In this document: positions 34,526 through 43,611 of the stretch, piece after piece | Numbering within the stretch: position 1 is the first letter of the stretch | How the letters are laid out: each line of letters opens with the position of its first letter | Assembly (NCBI GenBank): GCA_016795065.1 | Contig: JAEUIU010000049.1 | Location: forward strand, 28,954 to 92,953 | Origin: Phycisphaerae bacterium | GTDB taxonomy: Bacteria > Planctomycetota > Phycisphaerae > Phycisphaerales > SM1A02 | Direction: 5' to 3' | DNA length: 64,000 nt | Translations under genes and position numbers: made by a program | The notes under the pieces: model-generated | The model's database searches: none | Seen by the model: only the letters and a program-made list of their open reading frames with translations | What the model was told of the DNA's origin: nothing

Positions 34526-35457
34526 GGGGTGAGCTCCTCGCGTTGATGCAGTTTGTTCTCCTCTTCGGCGCTCCCTGCGTCGTGGGCTGGCTTCTCCTGC
34601 GGGCGTCGTTCGCCCCTCTTGCGCTGACCGCCACACGACCCACCCCCCAAGCGGAAGTTCCGATCGCCGGCGACGGAGGACGACGACGTCCGTGGTATCT
34701 CGTTGGCGCCACCCTTTTTCTCTTCGCCGCACCGGCGATGATCGCCGTCGTCGAACTGCCTGCGATCCAGGAGGCAGCCCGTCGCCGGGACAACATCCTT
34801 CCGCTTCGCGTTGTCCTCGATCCACTCCTTCGTGAGGAGGTCACCGGTGACCACTGGAAGAGGGCATTACTCTCGCGCGAGGCCGCTGGCGAGAACGTCA
34901 CCGCTGCTGCGGCGGAGGTGCTGCACGCAGCCTTCGATGGCCTCTCCACTGGTGAGACACTCAGGCACACGGGAGCCCTCGGCGTCGCTGCCTTGGCTTG
35001 CACCGTCCGACCGGGAACCCCCACCATCCCCCCATCGGACGCTGCGGGCTTGGCCTCGCGTGTCTTGGACGGCTGCTTCCCGAAGCCGCCCCTGTCGGCC
35101 GTGGTCACCGAACCAAACACGGTAACCCTGCGTTTGGCGGAGGTGATGGACTGGGCAGGCGACCTGATCCGCGTCACCCTCCTTCGAAGGGTCCGCGTGG
35201 ATGGCGAGGACGTGGGCCCGACGCTCGCCCATGGCGTTCCGCTTCTTTCCCCTCTCTCTGACGACATCGAACTGCACCTCGATCGACCGGTCACACCGGG
35301 GCTCCAAACGCTCACGGTCGAGGTCGACCTCTTTCTGTACACCCGCTTCGATGCCAAGCGGCTGCGTGACTCCAAGGGCCTCGTTCGCCCCGTGGACCAT
35401 TGGCCCGAGCCGCTCACGCGAACGCCACAGACCTTCACAATCACGCTCACTCGGTAG
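34522..35457 (+). CDS. Two-TM protein, module B copy 1 (zinc ribbon lost)
   Basis: 311 residues from ATG 34522, overlapping the upstream stop as ATGA. Two helices (QFVLLFGAPCVVGWLLLRAS, and LVGATLFLFAAPAMIAVVEL) flank a linker where the zinc-ribbon cysteines of its relatives are missing. The extracytoplasmic part ends LYTRFDAKRLRDSKGLVRPV, then DHWPEPL. The gene at 36922 ends LYSQFDARRITDHRGYLRPL, then NEWPEPL, so these are paralogues. Family unknown; likely acts with the module A product encoded upstream. Confidence 0.75.
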   Translation: MRGELLALMQFVLLFGAPCVVGWLLLRASFAPLALTATRPTPQAEVPIAGDGGRRRPWYLVGATLFLFAAPAMIAVVELPAIQEAARRRDNILPLRVVLDPLLREEVTGDHWKRALLSREAAGENVTAAAAEVLHAAFDGLSTGETLRHTGALGVAALACTVRPGTPTIPPSDAAGLASRVLDGCFPKPPLSAVVTEPNTVTLRLAEVMDWAGDLIRVTLLRRVRVDGEDVGPTLAHGVPLLSPLSDDIELHLDRPVTPGLQTLTVEVDLFLYTRFDAKRLRDSKGLVRPVDHWPEPLTRTPQTFTITLTR

Positions 35458-35491
35458 CCTCGTCAACTCCGTCCCACACTACGCTGCCCCC

Positions 35492-36925
35492 ATGTCGATC
35501 GGCATCACCTTCATCACCATGCTCCTCTTCGGGATGATCCTCCTGACGGGAGCGGCGCTGGTCGCCCATGGCCTGCTCGGGGATGCGGTCGCCGGTCCGC
35601 CCATCTGCGCCCGATGTCGGCATGGGATCGCGGTACTGTCCGGCGCAACGAGTGCACCCCAATCGCCCTGCCCGGAATGCGGCTCCGATCTTCTTGCGCC
35701 GCAGGCCGTCGTCTATTTCCGGCGAAAGCGGCGAGTCCGACGCATCGTCGCTGGCTTCAGCATCCTCGCGTCGGCGTTCCTGGTGCCGATTCTCCTGCGC
35801 CTCATCTCGTTCCTTCTCTTCGAGGGACCTTCCATCGGCCCTCAGACAACGCATGCGGCGTTGCTCACCGCCATCGCCGACCCGACGGCGCCCGAGTTCT
35901 TTGCCTTCGACGAGGCCGCACGACGCATGGCCGCAGGCACGATGAGCGACGCCGAGCTCAAGGAAGTCGTCCTTGCGGGCCGCACTCGCCGAACCGCGAT
36001 GTCTGGCGGTTATCCGATGACGGCCGAAATGGACCTCCTCGTCGCGGCCGATCAGCGGTCGCTCATCAACGACGAGGAACTGACGACGTACCTCCGCTCG
36101 TTCTTTGCGCCACCCTCGCTGGGCATGCACGCGATCTTCAGGCCACCGTTCAACGTCGGCCTCGGTCCCTTCCCGGTCGAGTCGCTCAATGGCGCCCATC
36201 GCGCGCTGGCCCTGAAGCATGTCACGATCGACGGAAAGGACGTGCCGCTCCTCGACTATCAGGACGCGCCCCTCGGCCGCATCGGGCAGGCGGAGTTCGG
36301 ACGGCTCAAGTTCGACGGGCCGCCAGGCGGGCACATGCTGCGGGCGACCTTCGAGGAAGTCTTCCGCATTGCCCCCGCCAACGGCAACGCCGCAAACGCC
36401 GCGCCGCGGCTCACAGTGGAACGGATCGTCGAGCTGCCGCTGACATTCATCGCTCAGGGCGCACCGACCTGGGTGACCACGGAATCGCCCGAACGCCGCA
36501 CCCGCGAGGTGGAACAGGCCTGTCTCGCTCGGGCGATCGCGATCGACCGCGACGCGGCAGGCGACACCTGTTCGCTCCGGGTCGATGCCATGGTTCAGTC
36601 GGTGCGCAACCTGACCTTGGCCTTTGAGATCGTTGTCGTGCTCGATGGCACCGAATACGTCGTCGGCCGCCATGTCGTCGCCAACACCGCGTCGATGGTG
36701 ACCGAGTATCCCATGGGATCGGCCTCCGTGGCGATCCCTGTGCCACGCGGGCTCCTGCCACATCATGCGGTGGTTCTCTTCCGACCCAAACCCGAGCTCG
36801 CCGAACCGATCGTCGGCGTTGAACGAGTCTGGGGGGGTGTGGTCGAATGCCGCGACGTTCCGGTGGTGACGACGCTTCCGCAAGGGTCCGTGCCCAATGG
36901 CGATGGCGAGGCGGTGCGACCATGA
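35492..36925 (+). CDS. Zinc-ribbon two-TM protein, module A copy 2
   Basis: 477 residues from ATG 35492; the frame is open further upstream, but that part lies inside the preceding gene. First helix FITMLLFGMILLTGAALVAH, zinc ribbon CARCRHGIA...CPECGSDL, second helix IVAGFSILASAFLVPILLRL, then an extracytoplasmic domain. WVTTESPE and VVLFRPKPELAEPIVGVERV align with WVRLESPAE and VTFRPQPRLIEILGDVPSI of module A copy 1. The stop overlaps the start of the next gene (36922-36925). Confidence 0.77.
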   Translation: MSIGITFITMLLFGMILLTGAALVAHGLLGDAVAGPPICARCRHGIAVLSGATSAPQSPCPECGSDLLAPQAVVYFRRKRRVRRIVAGFSILASAFLVPILLRLISFLLFEGPSIGPQTTHAALLTAIADPTAPEFFAFDEAARRMAAGTMSDAELKEVVLAGRTRRTAMSGGYPMTAEMDLLVAADQRSLINDEELTTYLRSFFAPPSLGMHAIFRPPFNVGLGPFPVESLNGAHRALALKHVTIDGKDVPLLDYQDAPLGRIGQAEFGRLKFDGPPGGHMLRATFEEVFRIAPANGNAANAAPRLTVERIVELPLTFIAQGAPTWVTTESPERRTREVEQACLARAIAIDRDAAGDTCSLRVDAMVQSVRNLTLAFEIVVVLDGTEYVVGRHVVANTASMVTEYPMGSASVAIPVPRGLLPHHAVVLFRPKPELAEPIVGVERVWGGVVECRDVPVVTTLPQGSVPNGDGEAVRP

Positions 36926-37977
36926 GCTGGATCATCGTCCTCACCCAGTTCGTCGGGCTTCTGGTGCTCCCCGTCGTCGCGGGAACCCTGCTCGGGGTCG
37001 CGAGGGCGAAGCGGGTCGCCCTCACTTCGCCCACCTGTGCGGCGTGCGGATCGCGCCTGCCCTTCGCGGCCGCCGCTGCAGACGCCCCTTGCCCGGGTTG
37101 CAACAAGCCGGTGAGCGAAGCGGGCCCCCCTCGTGCCGAACGTGCCCGGCGCCGTTGGGGACTCGTTCTCCTTGGCTGGCTTCTCTTCCTCGTCGGCTGG
37201 GCGGGCGCCTTCCTTGGCACCCAAGTGGCGATCTGGTCGGTGACCGGCGGCGTGATGACTCAATCGCGATCACCCGCTGCCGCCATCTCCGCCGCGCTCA
37301 CCCGCAATCAGGGCATCCAGTTCGAGCTGGAATCACTTCGTGAACACGAACAGAACGGCGAGGACGTCGTCGCCCTTGCTCAATCGCAGCTCGACGCCGC
37401 GATCGGGACCGGTGACCCGACCACTTCACCACCGACGATCATCGCCAGCACCACCTCGAGCGGTCCCATCGATGTCGCCAGCATCGCCCTCCTTGGCTTG
37501 CCAGGCGGCAACCCGCGTCCAGCGAACGACCCCGTTCGTGCGGTGCGCGTCCTGTTGGCATGCTTCCCAGCGCTAGAACTGGATGAGAGCGGGCTCTCGT
37601 CGACGCCCCTCTGGTTGCGGCCTCGCTACACCGGCTTCATTCCTCCTCATGGGCCGCTCCAGCGAATTGCGATCGTCAAACGGGTGCTTGTCGATGGCGT
37701 CGAGTTCAGCACGTTGAGCCCGCAGTCCGATGGGCCGGACATTCCGCGGATTCTCTCCAGTGAACGGCCGCTGCAACTGGCCGAGCGGCCCGCCCCCACT
37801 GCGAAGACCATCACGCTGGAGGTCGAGGTGCGCCTCTACAGTCAGTTCGATGCCCGACGCATCACCGATCACCGCGGCTATCTGCGCCCGCTCAACGAAT
37901 GGCCGGAACCGCTCGGCTCAGTACGACAGACCATCAGCTCGTCGCTTCAGCCAACCGCCGAGAACGCGACGCCCTGA
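36922..37977 (+). CDS. Zinc-ribbon two-TM protein, module B copy 2
   Basis: 351 residues from ATG 36922 (ATGA overlap). Helix 1 IIVLTQFVGLLVLPVVAGTL, zinc ribbon CAACGSRLP...CPGCNKPV, helix 2 LVLLGWLLFLVGWAGAFLGT, then an ectodomain with the shared FDARR...NEWPEPL terminus of module B copy 1. Unlike that copy it keeps all four cysteines. It completes the A-B-A'-B' cluster, four genes on one strand with two four-base overlaps. Function unknown; the topology suggests an inner-membrane complex with a cytoplasmic metal site and a periplasmic sensor or binding face. Confidence 0.77.
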   Translation: MSWIIVLTQFVGLLVLPVVAGTLLGVARAKRVALTSPTCAACGSRLPFAAAAADAPCPGCNKPVSEAGPPRAERARRRWGLVLLGWLLFLVGWAGAFLGTQVAIWSVTGGVMTQSRSPAAAISAALTRNQGIQFELESLREHEQNGEDVVALAQSQLDAAIGTGDPTTSPPTIIASTTSSGPIDVASIALLGLPGGNPRPANDPVRAVRVLLACFPALELDESGLSSTPLWLRPRYTGFIPPHGPLQRIAIVKRVLVDGVEFSTLSPQSDGPDIPRILSSERPLQLAERPAPTAKTITLEVEVRLYSQFDARRITDHRGYLRPLNEWPEPLGSVRQTISSSLQPTAENATP

Positions 37978-38005
37978 CGAGCGGATCGGATACGCTGGGC
38001 ATCGA

Positions 38006-38563
38006 ATGGTCTATCGCCCCCCTTTTGTTGATGACGCCTTCGCGTACGTCGATGGGCCCCATCCCTCGACGCTGCCCGAGCCGGAGTTCCTGAAGCTGTG
38101 CTCTTTCGAGATCGGCCGCGTCTCGGGGCCGGGCGGGCAGCATCGCAATCGCGTCGAGACCGCCGTCTACATCGCTCACACCGAAACGGGGATCGACACC
38201 CAGGCGACCGAGCGCCGCAGCCAGATCCAGAATCGCACCAAAGCGATCTTCCGGCTGCGCCTGAAGCTGGCGATCAAGTGCCGCACGACGACCAGCCGCG
38301 ATCGTCACGAGGCAAGCGAGCTCTGGAAGCGGCGCCGCCAGGGCGAGAAAATGCCGGTGAACCCCGAACATGAGGACTATCCGGCCCTCCTTGCGGAAGC
38401 GATGGACGTGATCGTGGCCCGCCGTTACGACGTGGCCGGCGCCGCCGGCGTGCTCGGCGTCACGATGAGCCAGTTGACCCGGCTCATCCGCCACGAGCGA
38501 CACGCCTTCGCCCTCATCAACGGCGGGCGAGAGAAGATCGGATTGACGCGTTTGCGCTCGTGA
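38006..38563 (+). CDS. Peptide chain release factor-like protein (GGQ domain, ribosome rescue type)
   Basis: 185 residues from ATG 38006; a longer reading frame upstream is unsupported. The GGQ motif of peptidyl-tRNA hydrolysis is clear (GRVSGPGGQHRNRVETAVYI), followed by a basic helical tail (RRSQIQNRTKAIFRLRLKLA). No codon-recognition domain is present, so it resembles ArfB/RF-H rescue factors that free stalled ribosomes rather than a canonical RF1 or RF2. The C-terminal 80 residues, with VLGVTMSQLTRLIRHER, resemble a helix-turn-helix and are unusual for ArfB. It lies 28 bases after the zinc-ribbon cluster on the same strand. Confidence 0.82.
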   Translation: MVYRPPFVDDAFAYVDGPHPSTLPEPEFLKLCSFEIGRVSGPGGQHRNRVETAVYIAHTETGIDTQATERRSQIQNRTKAIFRLRLKLAIKCRTTTSRDRHEASELWKRRRQGEKMPVNPEHEDYPALLAEAMDVIVARRYDVAGAAGVLGVTMSQLTRLIRHERHAFALINGGREKIGLTRLRS

Positions 38564-38618
38564 GGCGCTTCCGCTGCCTCTCCCTTGCACTTCCGGGTTG
38601 CCTTCGGACAATACCTGC

Positions 38619-39815
38619 ATGCTCTCCACCGAACGCCTTCGCTCGCTCATCGCCGAGGAGTTGCCGCGGGCGATCGCCTGTCGCCGCGACCTTCACATGC
38701 ATCCGGAGATCGGTTACGAGGAGAAGCGCACCGCGGAGGTCATTCGGAAGCACCTGACCGATGCCGGCGTCGCCTTCAAGGGTGGACTCGCCGGAGGCAC
38801 CGGTACGCTTGCCCACCTGCCCGGGGCCAACAACGCCTCGTCGATCGCGCTTCGCGCGGACATCGACGCCCTTCCGATCGACGAGGAAGGTCAACAGGCG
38901 TGGAAGTCGACCATCCCCGGTCGCATGCATGCCTGCGGCCACGATGGCCACACCACGATTCTCCTGACCACCGCCCGGGTGCTCCAGCGAGTCGCCAAGG
39001 AGTCGGGACTGCCGCGTTCGGTCACGCTCCTCTTTCAGCCGGCAGAAGAGGGCGGCGCCGGCGGTCGCAAGATGTGCGAGGAGGGCTGCCTCGACGGCAC
39101 CGTGATCGGGCCGAAGGTCGAGCGGATTTATGGACTGCACGGCTGGCCGGCTCTTGATCTGGGTGTGGTCGGAAGCCGAGCCGGAGCTCTCTTCGCATGT
39201 TCGGATCGGGTTGAGATCATCGTTCGCGGCGAAGGCGCCCACGCCGCGTTCCCGCACTATTCGCGCGATCCGATCGTCGCCGGTGCGGCGATCGTCACCG
39301 CCTTGCAGACGATCCTCAGCCGAAACGTCGATCCGCTCGAGCCGGGCGTGGTCAGCATCACGACCTTCCACGGCGGGAGCGCGATGAACGTCATCCCGCC
39401 GAGCGTGACCCTCACCGGAACGGCCCGGGCCCTTTCCGCAGAGACCCGCAACCTCATCGAGCGCCGCTTCGGCGAGATCTGCCAAAGCGTGGCCGCGGCC
39501 CATGGCTGTACAGCCCAGGCGACCTACACACGGGGCTATCCGGTCACGGTGAACGACGCCGGCGAAACCGATCGCTTTCATCGGTTGGCGACGGACGCGC
39601 TTGGTACGGCGCGCGTGCAGCCGCTCGAACGGCCGGTCATGGGTGGCGAGGACTTCAGCTTCTACGCCCAGCGCGTCCCAGCCTGCTTCTTCGCACTCGG
39701 CCTCCGAAAGCCGGGCGGCTCGATGCCCGCCCTCCACCACCCGCTCTTTGACTTCAACGACGATGCCATCCCCACCGGTGTCGAGATGTTCTGCCGTCTC
39801 GCCCTGACCGGCTAA
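38619..39815 (+). CDS. M20 family amidohydrolase (N-acyl-amino-acid amidohydrolase type)
   Basis: 398 residues from ATG 38619; TTG 38598 is an alternative. A cytoplasmic dinuclear-metal peptidase or amidase that removes acyl groups from amino acids or related amides. Metal ligands and catalytic residues are visible in RRDLHMHPEIGYEE, MHACGHDGHT, FQPAEEGGAGG, YGLHGWP and MGGEDFSFYAQ. The satellite dimerisation domain lies between (GEGAHAAFPHYSRDPIVAGA). Length and motif order match M20D enzymes. It shares the strand with the upstream release-factor gene, and the exact substrate is unknown. Confidence 0.92.
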   Translation: MLSTERLRSLIAEELPRAIACRRDLHMHPEIGYEEKRTAEVIRKHLTDAGVAFKGGLAGGTGTLAHLPGANNASSIALRADIDALPIDEEGQQAWKSTIPGRMHACGHDGHTTILLTTARVLQRVAKESGLPRSVTLLFQPAEEGGAGGRKMCEEGCLDGTVIGPKVERIYGLHGWPALDLGVVGSRAGALFACSDRVEIIVRGEGAHAAFPHYSRDPIVAGAAIVTALQTILSRNVDPLEPGVVSITTFHGGSAMNVIPPSVTLTGTARALSAETRNLIERRFGEICQSVAAAHGCTAQATYTRGYPVTVNDAGETDRFHRLATDALGTARVQPLERPVMGGEDFSFYAQRVPACFFALGLRKPGGSMPALHHPLFDFNDDAIPTGVEMFCRLALTG

Positions 39816-39832
39816 ACGTCGCTCCCCCAACC

Positions 39833-40987
39833 ATGGTTCTCGCTCCCGTTCTCCTCGCCGGGCATCTCGCCCTCAATACCTGTCGCGAGATTGACATCGC
39901 CTTCGACACCGATGTCGAGTTCGTCGTCCGGCGGTGCGGTGCAGACGAGTTCGCGCTGCGGCGTTACGTCAACGACCTCGTCGTCCGGGCGAGCGCCATC
40001 ACCTCTGCGTCGCTCGATGTCCGCTTGCGGGTGGCAACGATCCGGATTCGCACCGGCTCGGCCCGAAGCGACCCGTGGAATGCCCCGATTGCCGACGACC
40101 AATTGGCACAGTTCCGCGACCACTGGAATGCCCACGAGGCGGAGACGCCGCGCGACATGACCATCCTTCTTAGTGGCCGCGATATGGGCGGCTCGCCCTC
40201 GTTTCAGGGTTCGATCGGGACGGCGGAGGCCTATGCGATCCTCGCCCAACTCGGCGGGAGCGCGTCTGAACGCCATGACGCTGACCTGATCGACCTGTTG
40301 CGGGCCGTCGGAACCGTCTGCGGCGCCCCTCGCACCGACGAGTGCGAGGTCGAAGCGTGCGAAACCGGGCCTGGGCGGGGCTCCATCATGAGCCTCTGTG
40401 ACGCATGTCCCGGTGGTGTCGCCAACATCGACCTCACCTTCGCTGGCGAAAGCATCGAGGCGATATGGCACACGTTCGATCAAGCACCCCATTCGCTTGG
40501 TTCGACCGAGAGTGGGCTCGTCGCGGCCCAGGACTTCGTCTATGTCGTCGCGGGCACCGATGTCGTCATCGATGCCGTCGCCAACGATCTCCTCACCAAC
40601 TGTGGACCAGTCACGCTTGTGACGGCTCCATCGAAGACTCCGCGCGGCTGGGCCCTTGCGGTGGTGGACGAACAGGCCGGGCCCCGGCAGGGCGAGCGGA
40701 GCCTGCTGCTGCGCATTCCGGATGACGCGAACGGTACCGATGTCGCCAGCTACACGATCACTGACTCCGACGAGGCAGTTGCAACGGGCACCATCGAACT
40801 CGTGGTGCGAAGCGCCGACTTCAATGCCGATGGCCGCGTCGATGCCGTCGACCTGCAACAGGTGATGGACCGCATGGGAGATCGAGGGGCCACCGCTGAG
40901 ATGGTCGACCTCAACGGCGATCGCCTCGTGAGTACCGCCGATCTAGGGCTTCTCCTATCTGTATGGAGCGCTTCGCCCGGCTCGTAA
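39833..40987 (+). CDS. Dockerin-containing pseudo-metalloprotease, paralogue of the next gene
   Basis: 384 residues with a poor or absent signal peptide (MVLAPVLLAGHLALNT). Residues 17-230 align with the catalytic domain of the following metalloprotease (CREIDIAFDTDVEFVV; LDVRLRVATIRI; MTILLSGRDMGGSPSF; GSIMSLCDACPGGVANIDL). The zinc-binding helix HELGHNFGSPHTH of that protein is replaced by LIDLLRAVGTVCGAPRTDE, so the Zn ligands and catalytic Glu are gone. A cadherin-like beta domain and two dockerin repeats follow (ADFNADGRVDAVDLQQVMDR; DLNGDRLVSTADLGLLLSVW). It is intact but predicted inactive, and may act as a decoy or binding protein. Confidence 0.8.
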   Translation: MVLAPVLLAGHLALNTCREIDIAFDTDVEFVVRRCGADEFALRRYVNDLVVRASAITSASLDVRLRVATIRIRTGSARSDPWNAPIADDQLAQFRDHWNAHEAETPRDMTILLSGRDMGGSPSFQGSIGTAEAYAILAQLGGSASERHDADLIDLLRAVGTVCGAPRTDECEVEACETGPGRGSIMSLCDACPGGVANIDLTFAGESIEAIWHTFDQAPHSLGSTESGLVAAQDFVYVVAGTDVVIDAVANDLLTNCGPVTLVTAPSKTPRGWALAVVDEQAGPRQGERSLLLRIPDDANGTDVASYTITDSDEAVATGTIELVVRSADFNADGRVDAVDLQQVMDRMGDRGATAEMVDLNGDRLVSTADLGLLLSVWSASPGS

Positions 40988-41047
40988 GAAGCGGAAACGG
41001 ATGCGAAGACGCCCCTCGGATCGGCAACACATGCCGGAATGGGGTGA

Positions 41048-43339
41048 ATGCGCGGTCCGGGTTGGTTTGCTTCCGGTCCAAGCACGGGGCACACTCTCGC
41101 CATGCTCCTTGCGCTCACGTCGTTCATCGCTTTGGCCCAGCCGGGGTTACCGCTTGCCTCCCCCGCCTCCCTCTCGAACCCCACTCGCGTTGCCGCCACC
41201 GAAGCGGCTCGCCAGAATCGCCCCACGCCCGCCAAGCCCAGCCGCGTCATCGCAACCGGCAGCGTGGTCGTTCCGTCCTCGCTCCTCAGCCAACTGAAGG
41301 AAGAGGCCGCGTCGGCGGTGGACCTTCCGTTGCCTGAAGGCGGCACGATCCGGGTGCATCTTGACCCGATCGACGTGCTCGCCGACAACGCGACCGTCGT
41401 CATCGCGACCCGCACCGACGCTGGCGTCACCGAGATGCCGCTTGTCGTGCAGGCACGCTTCTACGCTGTGCGGGTCGAAGGCCGCACCGATGCCTACGGC
41501 GTCGTGACCGTGAACGATGACCTCGTCGGCGGCTTCGTTCGCCTGCCCGAACGAACGCTTTGGCTCTCAAGCGGCCCCCACGGCCGACACCTTCCGACGG
41601 TTGCCTTTGACGAAGCCGGCGCCGATCCGTCGCTCCTTCCGCCCGGAACCGACTTCTGCGCTTCGGATCTTCTTTCGATCCCCGACGTCCCTGCAGGTGG
41701 AAGCGACGGCGGCATTGCAGGCGGTTCGCCGAACGGCTGCCGCGAGGTGGATATCGCCATCGACACCGATTGGGAGTTCACCGCGTCGGTCTTCGGCGGC
41801 AGCACCAGCGCGGCGGCGACCTACGCCCTCGCCCTTACCGCGGCGTCCAGCGAGATCTACACCAACGACTTGAACGTGCGCCTGCGCGTCTCCTATCTCC
41901 GCCTGTGGACCGGCGCGAACGGAGCAAGCGATCCGTGGGATCAGAGTTCGACCACCAACCAGCTTTTCCAGTATCGCGACTACTGGGTGGCCAACGAGGG
42001 CGCTGTGCAGCGCGACCTCGGTCACTTCCTCTCGGGCCGCGGTCTCGGAGGCGGGGTCGCCTGGTTGCCGGGACTGTGCGGCGGCGAGTATGCCTTCGGC
42101 CTGAGTGCGAATCTCGGTGGCTACTTCCCTTACCCGCTTCTCGATCACAGCGGTTCGAACTGGGACATCATGGTGTACAGCCATGAACTGGGCCACAACT
42201 TCGGGTCTCCGCACACCCATAGCTACAACCCGCCTCTGGACGGCTGCGGCAATGGGGACTGCTCGGCAGCCAACACCGGCACGATCATGAGCTACTGCCA
42301 CACCTGCTCCGGCGGGCTGGCCAACATCGCCTTGCATTTCCATCCAGAGAACGTGGTCACCATGACCGAGTTCCTCGATACCAACGGCTGCGACTTCTCC
42401 GGCGCCGCCCAACCGGCCGATGCGATGGATGACTACGGGACGATCGTCGCCGGTGAGCAAGGGGACTTCGACATTCTCTGGAACGACGAGCGCGTGAATT
42501 GCGAGTCGATCTCCATCAGCGGCTTCGATGCCACCACCGTGCATGGCGCATCGGTCACACTGAATCCAGCCGAGCCCGGCGGCCGCCCGACCTTCACAGT
42601 GAGCGTCCCCGCCGACGCGACGGCCGACGACAGCTTCACCTACACGATCACCGACAGCGCTGGCTCCAGCGACAGTGGCATCGTCTCGATCGATGTTGTG
42701 ACCCTGCTTCCTCCCACCGACGTGACCGGAACCCAGCCCGAAGTCACTGTCGAGTACTACGCCCTCGCACAGCCATCGTTGCTGCCTGACTTCGCAACGC
42801 TGACTCCATACCTCGCCGATACCACGCCTCAGATCAACTTCCCCTCCACCGGTGGCAACTTCGCTACCAGCGGCCGTGCGGACGAGGTCGGGGCGGTGTA
42901 CCAGGGCTGGATTGACGTTCCGACGTCGGGCCTCTACACCCTCTTCGTCGATTCCGACGACGGCTCTCGGCTCCTGATCGACGGACTCGAGGTCGTCGAC
43001 AACGACGGGCTCCATGGCATGCTTGAAAAGAGCGGGGCCCTGGGTCTGCAGGCCGGCAAGCACCTCCTTCGGGTCGAGTTCTTCGAGAACGGCGGCGGCG
43101 CTGGCGTGATCGCCCGGTGGCAGGGACCGGGATTGGCCAAGCAGGTCATTCCAGCCGCGGTCCTTTCCCATGGCGGCCAAATCGCCGGTCCGGACCTGAA
43201 CGGAGACGGCTCCGTGAACGCCGCCGACCTGGCCATCCTGCTTGGGGCCTGGGGCACCAATGCGGCCGGACCGGATCTCAACAACGACGGGCTGGTCGAT
43301 GCCGCCGACCTAGCGGTGCTCTTGGGAGCCTGGAGCTGA
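41048..43339 (+). CDS. Secreted zinc metalloprotease (M12-like) with PA14 and dockerin domains
   Basis: 763 residues if started at ATG 41048; ATG 41102 would place the signal sequence (MLLALTSFIALAQPGLP) at the very N-terminus. The protease domain has the metzincin site HELGHNFGSPHTH (about 379) and a Met-turn GTIMSYC. A cadherin-like repeat (DDSFTYTITDSAGSSDSGIV) follows, then a PA14 domain (about 620-700, YQGWIDVPTSGLYTLFVDSD) that often binds sugars, and two dockerin repeats (DLNGDGSVNAADLAILLGAW; DLNNDGLVDAADLAVLLGAW). It is an exported protease, probably anchored or assembled through the dockerin. Its neighbour is a zinc-site-less paralogue. Confidence 0.9.
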   Translation: MRGPGWFASGPSTGHTLAMLLALTSFIALAQPGLPLASPASLSNPTRVAATEAARQNRPTPAKPSRVIATGSVVVPSSLLSQLKEEAASAVDLPLPEGGTIRVHLDPIDVLADNATVVIATRTDAGVTEMPLVVQARFYAVRVEGRTDAYGVVTVNDDLVGGFVRLPERTLWLSSGPHGRHLPTVAFDEAGADPSLLPPGTDFCASDLLSIPDVPAGGSDGGIAGGSPNGCREVDIAIDTDWEFTASVFGGSTSAAATYALALTAASSEIYTNDLNVRLRVSYLRLWTGANGASDPWDQSSTTNQLFQYRDYWVANEGAVQRDLGHFLSGRGLGGGVAWLPGLCGGEYAFGLSANLGGYFPYPLLDHSGSNWDIMVYSHELGHNFGSPHTHSYNPPLDGCGNGDCSAANTGTIMSYCHTCSGGLANIALHFHPENVVTMTEFLDTNGCDFSGAAQPADAMDDYGTIVAGEQGDFDILWNDERVNCESISISGFDATTVHGASVTLNPAEPGGRPTFTVSVPADATADDSFTYTITDSAGSSDSGIVSIDVVTLLPPTDVTGTQPEVTVEYYALAQPSLLPDFATLTPYLADTTPQINFPSTGGNFATSGRADEVGAVYQGWIDVPTSGLYTLFVDSDDGSRLLIDGLEVVDNDGLHGMLEKSGALGLQAGKHLLRVEFFENGGGAGVIARWQGPGLAKQVIPAAVLSHGGQIAGPDLNGDGSVNAADLAILLGAWGTNAAGPDLNNDGLVDAADLAVLLGAWS

Positions 43340-43368
43340 TCGCTCGACCGTCCGCCTGACGAGTTCTC

Positions 43369-43409
43369 GGGCCCGCCATTGCAATCCCTTGCGGCTCTTT
43401 GGCGGGCCC
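43369..43409 (+). terminator. Hairpin after the metalloprotease gene
   Basis: A perfect 10-bp stem (GGGCCCGCCA 43369-43378 with TGGCGGGCCC 43400-43409) and a 21-base loop, 29 bases after the stop codon. No T-run follows. It overlaps the possible promoter of the ribosomal operon. Confidence 0.5.
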
Positions 43410-43417
43410 GCTACATT
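43389..43417 (+). promoter_or_regulatory. Possible sigma-70 promoter of the rplK operon
   Basis: TTGCGG (43389-43394), 17 bases, then TACATT (43412-43417). Transcription from here would give a leader of roughly 185 bases before rplK. It partly overlaps a hairpin, so one of the two readings may be incidental. Confidence 0.3.
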
Positions 43418-43611
43418 GCTCGGCCCGCTTCGTCGAAGGCACCCCCTTCGCCGAGGCGGAATCGTTTCCCGGCGCCGTGGCCCTCCGCGACGCTGACATC
43501 CAAGACCGCACGCACTACTGCGTCGCATCGAGAGCCACCAGGCCGGCCCGATGCTGACCGAGCCACCTCCTTCGGGAGGACATCGGGACGTGGTGGGAGG
43601 TAGGAACCAAC

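Noticed and set aside
41567..43180. 537-codon minus-strand frame opposite the metalloprotease
   Set aside because: It mirrors a well-supported protease/PA14 gene and has no ribosome site or domain of its own.
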